In this document: piece after piece, positions 19,120 to 27,731 of the stretch
Layout: each line of letters opens with the position of its first letter
How positions within the stretch are numbered: the first letter of the stretch is position 1
Assembly: GCA_947451115.1 (NCBI GenBank)
Contig: CANFXV010000003.1
Coordinates: 32,477 to 96,476 of the forward strand
Reading direction: 5' to 3'
Length of the DNA: 64,000 nt
Source of the DNA: Bacteroidota bacterium
GTDB lineage: Bacteria > Bacteroidota > Bacteroidia > Chitinophagales > Chitinophagaceae
Notes under the pieces: model-generated
What the model saw: only the letters and a program-made list of their open reading frames with translations
Database searches by the model: none
What the model was told of the DNA's origin: nothing
Position numbers and translations under genes: made by a program

Positions 19120-19878
19120 TCAATTATTTAAAAGGTTATAGTAATTGACTACTTTTATAAGCATAGTTTCTTTGTCTTTATTGTAGTTTAAACGCTCAGC
19201 ATTAATATATTTTTTAAGTTCCTGGCTTTTGTTGTTAAGTATTTTGATGATTGCTTTTTTGCCATCAATGAGGTATAAATTTTGTTTTTCTTTTACATAA
19301 TAGTCTGTAGTCACATCTATTTGATAAACGATTTCTGTACCTACAATACGCTCTCTAATTTTTTTCACTTCTTTTTTTAATAAACTAACAGGCCCTTCTG
19401 CCAAGGCTTGGTAATAACCAGAGGCGTATAAATTAGTCACATTGCTGTCGACCCAAATATTGATGAACTTGTCCGTGCCAATGGTGAAAGATTTTAATTT
19501 TTCTTTGATCAATTGAATTTGGTGGGTGCTGTCGCTTAATAAAACAATATCAGCTACTTCATCGTACATTAATTGTACATGGTCGTAATGCATGTTTTCG
19601 TAATCAATAGACCCTTCTTTAAAGGCCGCGGCTAAATAGTAAGGATTTTTTTCAATGACTGCAGGTTTGTAGCTAGGCGCTTGACTGCCATTGTATTTAC
19701 CTGCCTGGCTTCCAATGCCCATTTCGTATAATTTGAATGCACTAGCCTTGCCATTTTTTAAGAGCAGGCTGTCTTTTGCAGACAAGGTAGAATGGAAAGC
19801 TTGGGTAGTTGTTTGTGCTTTTGTACTTATAGAATAGAGGGTAAATAAGCAAAAAAAGAATATAATTCGACGATTCAT
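19120..19878 (-). CDS. secreted protein of unknown function, first gene of TonB-receptor operon
   Basis: Reading from the ATG at 19878 gives MNRRIIFFFCLFTLYSISTKAQ, a good signal peptide; ATG at 19887 is an alternative and a further upstream start only adds non-signal residues. The mature part contains NLYASGYYQALAEGPVSLL and, near the end, a lysine-rich helix (NNKSQELKKYINAERLNYNK). I do not recognise a named family, though I have the impression that similar proteins precede TonB receptors in other Bacteroidota. The stop is 1 nt before the receptor ATG, so the two are coupled. A periplasmic or outer-membrane accessory role is an inference. Confidence 0.7.
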   Translation of the reverse strand: MNRRIIFFFCLFTLYSISTKAQTTTQAFHSTLSAKDSLLLKNGKASAFKLYEMGIGSQAGKYNGSQAPSYKPAVIEKNPYYLAAAFKEGSIDYENMHYDHVQLMYDEVADIVLLSDSTHQIQLIKEKLKSFTIGTDKFINIWVDSNVTNLYASGYYQALAEGPVSLLKKEVKKIRERIVGTEIVYQIDVTTDYYVKEKQNLYLIDGKKAIIKILNNKSQELKKYINAERLNYNKDKETMLIKVVNYYNLLNN

Positions 19879-20171
19879 GGATGGCATTTGGTTCAGCAAG
19901 GTTAAAATTGAATACTCAATATAGTTAATTTTAAGACTTATAAAACTCCTAAGAATTAACATTTTATAAACGGCAAAATCAAATTAAGCTTTGATTAAGT
20001 TAGAGGGGGGGCGTTTAAGCGCTAGTTTTAACGAATAGGCCCAATTTAAAGCCAAAAAGGGCTGATAAAGCTCATTATAGGCATTTTGTTTTTTTTCAAT
20101 ATTTCAAATACCTTCCATCTTTCATTTTAAAGCAAAAAATGACATTTTTAACGGTTAAATTATTGAATATA

Positions 20172-21497
20172 ATGAGTACAAAAAATTGGAAGTTCATTGG
20201 GCAAGCATTTCTATTGGCACTATTATTACAGTCCTGTACGGCTAAAAAAACAGCTGCACTAGACCCTGTAAAAATGTTGATTGACAATGAGGATCAATTA
20301 ACCCAGGTGATTATTTACGATGTATTCACGCCTCCCGTGGCCAGTAGAATTTATGTGTATTCTTCCATTGCTTCCTACGAAGCCATTCGCTTTTCAAAGC
20401 CTGGTTCGGCTTCCATTGCAGAAAGTTTAAATGGATTTGGGAAAATGCCTGAGCCTGATAAAAATAAAAAGTACAATTTTAATTTAGCGGCCTCTAAAGC
20501 ATTTTTTAAAGTAGCCAGAAATGTAAAAGTGTTTTCAGTGGACTCTTTAACTGCTTATGAAAATAAAGTGTATGGCGCTTATAAAGATTTATTGGATGAA
20601 GCCACTTACAATGCCTCTATTGAATTTGGAGATACAGTGGCGAATGCAGTGATGGCAAGGGCTAAAAAAGATGGGTATTTTAAATCTAGAGGCAAGGCCA
20701 AATATCTTGGCAGCAACGATCCTGGCAAATGGAGACCTACGCCTCCTGATTATCTAGATGGTGTGGAGTGGTGTTGGAATACAATGATGCCGATGGTACT
20801 AGATTCTGCTTCTGAATTCAAACCCAATCGTCCTCCAGTTTATGATACCAAACCTGGTTCGGTTTATTTTACCATGATGAAGGAAGTGTATGACATCAAT
20901 AAAAATTTAACAGACGAACAAAAATTAATTGCAAAGTATTGGGATGACAATCCCTTTGTTTTGGAACATGACGGACATTTGATGTATGGCAATAAAAAAA
21001 TTACACCGGGTGGACACTGGATGGGTATTGCAGCTCAAATTATAGAGCAATCTAAAGCAGATCCGGTGAAAGCAGCACAAACATTTGCATTAACTTCTAT
21101 TGCTTTGTTTGATGGATTTATTTCATGCTGGGATGAAAAATATCGAAGTAGTTATGTACGACCTGTAACTGCGATCAATGAACTCATTGACAAAGGTTGG
21201 ACACCCTTATTGCAAACCCCACCATTTCCAGAATACACTAGCGGACATAGCACCATTACAGCTTCTGCTGCAACCGTCTTGACTAAATTGTATGGCGACA
21301 ATGTTGCCTTTGAAGATTCTAGCGACTACCATTATATTGGGTTGAAAAGAAAGTTTAATTCCTTCCATCAAGCAGCTGCGGAATGTTCCATGAGTAGGGT
21401 ATACGGCGGTATACATTATATAATTAGTGTAAATACGGGTGCTGAAATGGGCAAGCAAGTGGGTGGTTTAGTTATTAAAAAATTAATCAAGGACTAA
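20172..21497 (+). CDS. vanadium-haloperoxidase/PAP2-superfamily lipoprotein
   Basis: The ATG at 20172 gives a lipoprotein signal with LLLQSC (an ATG at 20139 is upstream but only adds residues before the signal). The PAP2/vanadium haloperoxidase motifs are visible: KYRSSYVRP (K-x6-RP), TSGHST (SGH) and SRVYGGIH (SR-x5-H). The Asp that often follows the last His by four positions is Ser here (HYIIS), and the Pro before SGH is Thr. The enzyme could be a vanadate-dependent haloperoxidase or an acid phosphatase; the fold call is safe, the activity is not. It is monocistronic, divergent from the TonB-receptor operon and convergent with TauE/SafE. Confidence 0.85.
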   Translation: MSTKNWKFIGQAFLLALLLQSCTAKKTAALDPVKMLIDNEDQLTQVIIYDVFTPPVASRIYVYSSIASYEAIRFSKPGSASIAESLNGFGKMPEPDKNKKYNFNLAASKAFFKVARNVKVFSVDSLTAYENKVYGAYKDLLDEATYNASIEFGDTVANAVMARAKKDGYFKSRGKAKYLGSNDPGKWRPTPPDYLDGVEWCWNTMMPMVLDSASEFKPNRPPVYDTKPGSVYFTMMKEVYDINKNLTDEQKLIAKYWDDNPFVLEHDGHLMYGNKKITPGGHWMGIAAQIIEQSKADPVKAAQTFALTSIALFDGFISCWDEKYRSSYVRPVTAINELIDKGWTPLLQTPPFPEYTSGHSTITASAATVLTKLYGDNVAFEDSSDYHYIGLKRKFNSFHQAAAECSMSRVYGGIHYIISVNTGAEMGKQVGGLVIKKLIKD

Positions 21498-21509
21498 GAA
21501 AAATTTAAA

Positions 21510-22262
21510 TTATTTTTTAAGCAACATGAACACAGAACCAATTAAGGTTAAAATAATAATTAGTTTTCTGTAATTTTTTTCTTGCACTTTGTCTACCAAT
21601 TTTAGACCCACTATAAATCCTATGGCTAAAGTAGGAAGCAGTAAGCTGTCTATTTTGAGCGTCTGCATCGTTATATTTTTCCAATAAAATACTTGAAAGG
21701 GCAATTTGAATAAGTTCATAAAAAGAAAAATCCATGCTGCAGTTCCAATAAAATCATTTTTTTCAAAACGCATGGCCAAGAAATATAAATTGGAAAAGGC
21801 GCCAGCCAAATTGCCCAGCATGGTGGTAATGCCTGCGGCTAAACCAGTACTAGCCACAAACATAGGATGAGTGGGTACCTTATTTGATTTTCTAAACTCC
21901 ATCCATAAAATAATTAGAATCGTAAATAATATAATCACTGCCATTATTTTTCGGAACAAAGCTTCATTGATGTCTTTGCCAATGAAGTTGCCTATGAGGA
22001 TACCCGCAATCATCCAAGGTACAATTTTCCAAAAATGGTTCCACTTAGCATGACGATGGTAATAGCTCACTGCGGCAATGTCTGCTAAACACAATAAAGG
22101 AAGTACAATGCCTGTAGAGGCCTTGCTTCCAAATACAAAGGCCATGAGGGTGACACTTAGCATATCGATGCCTTTTAAGCCAGCCTTGGTGAGTCCTATA
22201 AAAAAAGAAGCGAGTAGCATAATGCCCCAGGTTGGTAAAGAATATTGTGAGAGTAGGTCCAT
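21510..22262 (-). CDS. TauE/SafE-family sulfite/organosulfur exporter-like permease
   Basis: A 250-aa integral membrane protein with about seven to eight hydrophobic helices. The repeated family pattern is visible as LASFFIGLTKAGLKGIDMLSVTLM near the start and AAGITTMLGNLAGAFSNLYFLA in the middle. Members move sulfite, taurine-derived sulfur compounds or related anions across the inner membrane; the substrate here is unknown. It lies 53 bp downstream of pxpB on the same strand and may share its transcript, replacing pxpC/pxpA, which would be expected at that place. Confidence 0.85.
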   Translation of the reverse strand: MDLLSQYSLPTWGIMLLASFFIGLTKAGLKGIDMLSVTLMAFVFGSKASTGIVLPLLCLADIAAVSYYHRHAKWNHFWKIVPWMIAGILIGNFIGKDINEALFRKIMAVIILFTILIILWMEFRKSNKVPTHPMFVASTGLAAGITTMLGNLAGAFSNLYFLAMRFEKNDFIGTAAWIFLFMNLFKLPFQVFYWKNITMQTLKIDSLLLPTLAIGFIVGLKLVDKVQEKNYRKLIIILTLIGSVFMLLKK

Positions 22263-22315
22263 GCTTTGTATTTAATGGTTAATGAAAAAAAATGGTTGAA
22301 ATTGTTTGATACAAA

Positions 22316-23059
22316 TTATCTTTCTGCCTCCTTCATGTTGTCAAATGTTTTTCGATCAATCGAATAAAATTGAACTCGATCTCCTGTTTGAAACAAAGCT
22401 AATTTACTGGGTTCAGGGTCAAATATTTTTATTGGAGTTCTGCCAATAATTTGCCAGCCGCCTGGACTGTCCATTGGATACACGCCCGTTTGTGGCCCAG
22501 CAATACCAACACTTCCAGCCAAAACCTTTGCCCGAGGTGCAGGATGCCTGGCCATTTGAATTTTTTCATGCACATTGCCCATGTAGGCAAAGCCTGGCAT
22601 AAAGCCTAGGCAATACACTGAATATATTTCGCTGCTATGTATTTGAATAATTTCTTCGACGGTAGTATTTTTTAAAGCAGCCATCTGGGCTAAGTCAATG
22701 CCAAAGTCTAGCGCATAACAAACAGGCACTTGAATGATTTTGTTATTGATTGTTTTGTTTATTGCTGGTAATTCCTTCAGTGGAGTCAATAATAATTTTT
22801 TAAATACAAGTAAGGGTTCCTCGGTCTGATGCTGGTAGTAGCGATTTAGGTCAAAAACCACCGTAACAGTTTGATAGGCCGGAATGATGTCTTTGATCCA
22901 AGAATGCTTATTTTTCAATGCCTTGCAGGCCTCTGTTATTTGTCTTAGGTAGGCCATCGTTTCTGCTGAAACGCTGGAATGGAGGGCTACCAAAAACGCA
23001 TGATCCCCCAGATAATTAATTTGCAAAGGAGGGGGTTTAAAACTATTGGCTGATTGCAT
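22316..23059 (-). CDS. pxpB: 5-oxoprolinase subunit B (KipI family)
   Basis: PxpB joins PxpC and PxpA to cleave 5-oxoproline with ATP. Recognised by IQVPVCYALDFGIDL, the GFMPGFAYMG segment near residue 155, the ARHPAPRAKVLAGSVGIAG loop, the GVYPMDSPGGWQIIGRTP segment and the closing FQTGDRVQF. Length (247 aa) is normal. The other subunits are 20.5 kb to the left, all on the minus strand, so the usual pxpBCA order has been broken. The GH30 gene begins divergently 74 bp upstream of its start. Confidence 0.92.
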   Translation of the reverse strand: MQSANSFKPPPLQINYLGDHAFLVALHSSVSAETMAYLRQITEACKALKNKHSWIKDIIPAYQTVTVVFDLNRYYQHQTEEPLLVFKKLLLTPLKELPAINKTINNKIIQVPVCYALDFGIDLAQMAALKNTTVEEIIQIHSSEIYSVYCLGFMPGFAYMGNVHEKIQMARHPAPRAKVLAGSVGIAGPQTGVYPMDSPGGWQIIGRTPIKIFDPEPSKLALFQTGDRVQFYSIDRKTFDNMKEAER

Positions 23060-23133
23060 CCTAAAAGGTAATTATTATTGTGCGATTTAGCCAAAATAAG
23101 GCAAAAAAAAGTATATTTATTCAATCAATTTTT

Positions 23134-24519
23134 ATGAGAAAAAATTTACAAAAATTTATTGCTTTTAGTTGGATGTTTTGCTCCCTGCAAACATCTGCTC
23201 AAATATTTACTACCACGGCAAATGGGTTGGTTAAATTTAAAGAGCAAGCCTTGGTAAAATCAAACCATCAGCAGCTTAAAGAAGCGGCTACTACTATACA
23301 AGTAGATAGTAAATTAAGGTTTCAAACCATGGAAGGTTTTGGTTATGCTTTAACTGGTGGTTCTGCCCAATTAATTGACCAATTAGCGCCCGAAAAACAA
23401 AAGGCCATCCTTAAAGAAATTTTTGGTAAAGGCCCCAATGATTTAGGCGTATCCTATATAAGAATTAGCATGGGCGCTTCTGATTTAGATGCACATGTAT
23501 TTAGTTACAATGATTTGCCCAAGGGCACCACCGATTCGGCACTCACTAATTTTTCCTTGTCTGAGGATACCTTGCATTTAATTCCGATACTTAAAAAAGC
23601 ATTGGCCATTCAACCTGGTTTGAAAATCATGGCTTCTCCTTGGAGTCCTCCAGTATGGATGAAGTCAAACAATGGCAGCATGGGTGGAAGCCTATTAAAA
23701 AAATACTATGCATCCTATGCTCAGTATTTTGTGAAATACATCAAGGCCATGAAGGCGAAAGGAATTTCAATCAGTTCCATCACCATGCAAAATGAACCAG
23801 AGCATGGGGGCAACAATCCAAGTTTATTGATGAATTCAGAAGAACAAAAAGAATTTTTGAGAGATTACCTTGGGCCCATTTTTCAAAAAGAAAAAATAAA
23901 ATCAGAAATCGTATTGTATGACCATAATGCAGATCATCCCAATTATCCTATTAATATTTTAGAGGATGCTAAAGCAAAATCATATGCAGCAGCCACTGCT
24001 TTTCATTTGTACTTAGGTAAAGAAGATGCGCTGTCTGAAGTGCATCAAAAACATCCTGACAAGAAAATTTATTTTACCGAACAATGGACGGGTGCCAAGG
24101 GCAGCTTTGACGGAGATTTTATCTGGCATTTAGAACATATTGTAATAGGGACCATTCAAAATTGGAGTAGTCTGGTATTAGAATGGAATTTGGCTGCCAA
24201 TGCCAAATTCGAACCGCATACACCCATGGGCTGCACAGAATGCAAGGGTGCTTTCACCATTCAGGATGAAACCATCAATAGAAATGTGAGTTATTATATT
24301 ATTGGACAAATTTCAAAATACATAAAACCAGGCGCAGTAAGAATACAGAGCAGTGTCAACAACGAATCCATTAAAACAGTGGCCTTTGCATTACCCAATG
24401 GGAAAAAGGGCTTATTGGTTTTAAATACCTCAGTAGAAAAGGAAATAAATTTAAAAGAAGGCTTGCATCAATACCATTTTACGATGCCTGCCCAATCAGC
24501 CTCCACAATTATTTGGTAA
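23134..24519 (+). CDS. secreted glycoside hydrolase family 30 enzyme (beta-glucosidase/beta-1,6-glucanase type)
   Basis: Start at ATG 23134 yields a signal peptide ending TSAQ; an in-frame GTG at 23080 is less likely. GH30 features: FQTMEGFGYALTGGSA, ASPWSPPVWMK, the acid/base in MQNEPEHG (Glu about 221) and the nucleophile in YFTEQWTG (Glu about 316). About 461 aa with the usual C-terminal beta domain. GH30 members cleave glucosylceramide, beta-1,6-glucan or xylan; pairing with GH3 directly downstream favours a beta-glucan, but this is inference. The stop lies 33 nt before the GH3 ATG, so they are co-transcribed. It acts in the periplasm or outside the cell. Confidence 0.92.
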   Translation: MRKNLQKFIAFSWMFCSLQTSAQIFTTTANGLVKFKEQALVKSNHQQLKEAATTIQVDSKLRFQTMEGFGYALTGGSAQLIDQLAPEKQKAILKEIFGKGPNDLGVSYIRISMGASDLDAHVFSYNDLPKGTTDSALTNFSLSEDTLHLIPILKKALAIQPGLKIMASPWSPPVWMKSNNGSMGGSLLKKYYASYAQYFVKYIKAMKAKGISISSITMQNEPEHGGNNPSLLMNSEEQKEFLRDYLGPIFQKEKIKSEIVLYDHNADHPNYPINILEDAKAKSYAAATAFHLYLGKEDALSEVHQKHPDKKIYFTEQWTGAKGSFDGDFIWHLEHIVIGTIQNWSSLVLEWNLAANAKFEPHTPMGCTECKGAFTIQDETINRNVSYYIIGQISKYIKPGAVRIQSSVNNESIKTVAFALPNGKKGLLVLNTSVEKEINLKEGLHQYHFTMPAQSASTIIW

Positions 24520-24551
24520 AAAATAATATGAAATACATAAAATTAGCACGT

Positions 24552-26828
24552 ATGAAAAAGGAATTATTATTCATGGTTACGATGTTAACCAGCACATTTT
24601 TATTTGCACAAACAAGCAAAGACGCAACGATGCATGCATTTGTTAATAAGCTGCTAGCTAAAATGACCTTGGAAGAAAAATTAGGGCAATTAAACTTGCC
24701 AGCTTCAAGTGATTTTGTAACGGGCGCAGTGAGTAGTTCTGACATTGCACAAAAAGTAAAAGAGGGCAAAGTAGGTGGAGTTTTTAATATTAGATCGGTG
24801 ACTAAAATAAAAGAGTTGCAAGAGTTTGCAGTTAAAAATACAAGATTGCATATTCCTTTATTGTTTGGCATGGATGTGATTCATGGATATAAAACAATTT
24901 TTCCTATTCCAATAGGTATGTCGGCTACTTGGGACATGCCTTTAATTGAACGTTCTGCGCGCATTGCAGCAAGCGAAGCCAGTGCAGACGGTATTATGTG
25001 GACCTTCTCACCCATGGTAGATTTAACGCGTGATCCTCGTTGGGGTAGAACTTCAGAGGGCAATGGAGAAGATGCATTTTTGAGTTCAGCCATTGCTAAA
25101 GCCATGGTGCATGGGTATCAAGGGGATGATTTGTCATTGAAAAATACGATTATGTCTTGCGTGAAACATTATGCTTTGTATGGTGCAGCAGAAGGTGGGC
25201 GAGATTATAACACAACAGATATGAGTCGCATCAGAATGTACAATGAATATTTTCCTCCTTATAAAGCTGCAGTTGATGCAGGGGTAAAAACTGTCATGGT
25301 GTCTTTTAATGAAATTGATGGTATTCCTGCCTCAGGCAATAAATGGTTGGTGGACGATGTCTTGCGCAAACAATGGAAATTCAATGGAATGGTAGTATCT
25401 GATTATACAGGCATTCCTGAAATGGTGAACCATGGCATTGGTGATTTTAAAACCGTGAATGAAAAAGCATTACTTGCAGGCGTGGATATGGACATGGTAG
25501 GAGAAGGTTTTTTAAATATGTTTAAACAATCTTTGAAAGAAGGAAAAATTACACAAGCGCAAATTGATAAAGCATGTGAAAGAATTTTAATTTCTAAATA
25601 TGAATTGGGTTTGTTTGATGATCCTTATAAATATTGTGATGAGAAAAGATCTGCTACAGAAGTTTTCACAGAGAAGAATAGAATGGATGCAAGGGTCATA
25701 GCAGCGCAAAGTTTTGTCTTATTAAAGAACAACAATAATATATTACCCATTGCTAAAGGAAAAGTAATTGCCTTGGTGGGTCCTTTGGCCAATGCCAAAG
25801 AAAACATGACGGGTACATGGAGCGTGGGGGCTGACAATTCAAAATCCATCTCTTTATTGCAAGGATTGACTGAATTGGTGGGTACGAACGGAAAAGTAGC
25901 GTACGCAAAGGGTTCTAATTTAGAAGATGATTATGAATTACAAAAGCGTGAAACCATGTTTGGAAAAGACATGGAAAGAGATGCGCGCACTGCCGATCAA
26001 TTAATCCAAGAAGCTTTGACAGTGAGTGCCAATGCAGATGTAATTGTAGCGGCTTTAGGAGAAGGCGCGGAAAGTACTGGAGAAAGTGCTTCTCGTTCTA
26101 ATTTAGATTTACCTGCTGCGCAACAAAAATTATTAAAAGCCTTACTAGCCACTGGTAAACCTGTGGTACTAGTTTTATTCAATGGTCGTCCACTTACTTT
26201 AACATGGGAAGATGCGAATGTGCCCTCTATTTTAGAGGTATGGTTTGCAGGTTCTGAAGCGGGCTATGCCATTGCAGATGCTTTGTTGGGTAAAGTAAAT
26301 CCATCAGGAAAATTAAGTATGAGCTTCCCTCAAAATGTAGGTCAAATACCTTTATACTACAATCATAAAAATACAGGACGTCCATTAAGCAAATGGTTCT
26401 CTAAATTCCAATCCAACTATTTAGATGTTAGCAATGATCCTTTATATCCATTTGGTTATGGCTTAAGTTATTCAAAATTTGAGTATAGCAATTTTGCAGT
26501 ATCAGATACCGTATTGAAAGGCAATAAGAAATTAATTGCCACCGTAGAAGTAAAAAACACGAGTGCTACTCCTGGTAAAGAGGTTGTGCAAATGTACATT
26601 AGAGATGTGGTTGGCTCAGTGACTAGACCTGTGGAAGAATTGAAAGGTTTCCAAAAAATAGAATTGGCGGCCGGTGAAACAAAGAAAGTTAGCTTTGAAA
26701 TAACACCAGAATTGTTGAAATTTTACAATACCGATTTAAAATATGATTGGGAGCCAGGGGAGTTTCAAATCATGGTAGGAACCAATTCAAGAGATGTGCA
26801 AAAGCTAAAAGTAATTTGGACGAAGTAG
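24552..26828 (+). CDS. bglX: periplasmic beta-glucosidase, glycoside hydrolase family 3
   Basis: Removes terminal beta-linked glucose from oligosaccharides. Signal peptide ends LFAQ from the ATG at 24552 (ATG 24528 is upstream). Domains: GH3 N-terminal barrel with FGMDVIHGYKTIFPIPIG and the nucleophile Asp in VVSDYTGIPEM (about residue 284), C-terminal sandwich with VIVAALGEGAESTGES, and a fibronectin III-like domain (EVKNTSATPGKEVVQMYI). About 758 aa, full length for BglX. It follows the GH30 gene closely and ends 8 bp before the convergent Nudix regulator. Likely finishes what GH30 begins. Confidence 0.95.
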   Translation: MKKELLFMVTMLTSTFLFAQTSKDATMHAFVNKLLAKMTLEEKLGQLNLPASSDFVTGAVSSSDIAQKVKEGKVGGVFNIRSVTKIKELQEFAVKNTRLHIPLLFGMDVIHGYKTIFPIPIGMSATWDMPLIERSARIAASEASADGIMWTFSPMVDLTRDPRWGRTSEGNGEDAFLSSAIAKAMVHGYQGDDLSLKNTIMSCVKHYALYGAAEGGRDYNTTDMSRIRMYNEYFPPYKAAVDAGVKTVMVSFNEIDGIPASGNKWLVDDVLRKQWKFNGMVVSDYTGIPEMVNHGIGDFKTVNEKALLAGVDMDMVGEGFLNMFKQSLKEGKITQAQIDKACERILISKYELGLFDDPYKYCDEKRSATEVFTEKNRMDARVIAAQSFVLLKNNNNILPIAKGKVIALVGPLANAKENMTGTWSVGADNSKSISLLQGLTELVGTNGKVAYAKGSNLEDDYELQKRETMFGKDMERDARTADQLIQEALTVSANADVIVAALGEGAESTGESASRSNLDLPAAQQKLLKALLATGKPVVLVLFNGRPLTLTWEDANVPSILEVWFAGSEAGYAIADALLGKVNPSGKLSMSFPQNVGQIPLYYNHKNTGRPLSKWFSKFQSNYLDVSNDPLYPFGYGLSYSKFEYSNFAVSDTVLKGNKKLIATVEVKNTSATPGKEVVQMYIRDVVGSVTRPVEELKGFQKIELAAGETKKVSFEITPELLKFYNTDLKYDWEPGEFQIMVGTNSRDVQKLKVIWTK

Positions 26829-26836
26829 GAATTAAT

Positions 26837-27628
26837 TTACCAGGAACCATACAACCCGTCCTTTAATGCCTTTTGATATTTCTTGTCATTGAAAGTGTAT
26901 AAATAAGGGGCTTTGTGTGCGCCGCCTTTTCTGGTTTCGTTTAGTTTATTTAGAATACCAAAGCTTAGCATTTTTCGTTGAAAATTTCGACGGTCCAATG
27001 GCTTGTTTAAAATGGTCTCGTATAATTTTTGTAATTCAGGCATGGTAAATTTCTTGGGCAATAAGTTTTTACCAATGGGAAGATAGGCCAATTGAGTTCT
27101 AAGGCTTTCAAGGGCTTTTTTAACGATACTATCGTGGTCATGGTCAAAACTAAGCTTACTCAAATGTTCAATGCCTATCCAAGAATTTAGGGAATTAAAT
27201 GAATCGTTTTGAACAGTGAAATTGGTGTAATCAATCAATGCATAATAACCAGCAGATACAAATCTTTGAAGCAGCCAATGGTCCTTGGATAATTTAGTTC
27301 CATATTGTTCAAAAGTAGCTTTATGCGCCGAGGCTTCAATTCTATTGGGTTGGCCAAAAACATTAAATTGTTGTAAGAAAATATCTTTAAGGCCTGTTCT
27401 TTCCTTTAATACTCGATAGGCGGCAGCATCAATATCTTCGTTTTTAAGCACAAATCCACCAGGAACGGACCATTTATTGCTATCTGCAATATCCAATAAA
27501 AGAATTTTAAGGCTGTTTTCGTGGAAACCAAAAATCACACAATCCACGGAAATACCGGGTAAAAAAAGTTCATCCCCCTTAATAAGCAATTGCTTAAGAC
27601 TGGCTGGGAGTGAGGGTGATTTTGACAT
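26837..27628 (-). CDS. Nudix-type transcriptional regulator (NrtR/AraR-like)
   Basis: The N-terminal Nudix domain begins VDCVIFGFHENSLKILLL and contains SVPGGFVLKNEDIDAAA. The Nudix box reads G-x5-E-x7-RVLKERTG: against the consensus REUxEExG, two metal-binding Glu are replaced by Val and Arg. The hydrolase is therefore probably dead and serves as a ligand sensor, as known for the NrtR and AraR-type regulators of sugar use. A C-terminal winged-helix region (TMPELQKLYETILNKPLDRRNFQRKM) fits DNA binding. It is divergent from the isomerase gene and convergent with the GH30-GH3 pair, so it likely controls these genes. The ligand is unknown. Confidence 0.82.
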   Translation of the reverse strand: MSKSPSLPASLKQLLIKGDELFLPGISVDCVIFGFHENSLKILLLDIADSNKWSVPGGFVLKNEDIDAAAYRVLKERTGLKDIFLQQFNVFGQPNRIEASAHKATFEQYGTKLSKDHWLLQRFVSAGYYALIDYTNFTVQNDSFNSLNSWIGIEHLSKLSFDHDHDSIVKKALESLRTQLAYLPIGKNLLPKKFTMPELQKLYETILNKPLDRRNFQRKMLSFGILNKLNETRKGGAHKAPYLYTFNDKKYQKALKDGLYGSW

Positions 27629-27731
27629 GGCTTAAAGGTAAAAGATTTTTGAAATTTAGGCTAATTTAATTATATTGTGTCATTATAACGCATTGAAAAG
27701 GCCTTATCCTCCATTTAAATTATATAATAAA

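Noticed and set aside
20000..20040. G-rich run in the gap before the haloperoxidase gene
   Set aside because: A single run of seven or eight G residues; no second run to form a quadruplex and no repeat, so no more than a low-complexity patch.
2510..26828. One polysaccharide utilisation locus joining SusC/SusD with GH30 and GH3
   Set aside because: They are 15 kb apart with unrelated operons on the other strand between them, and a strong terminator closes susC-susD. Functional linkage is possible but not supported by the layout.
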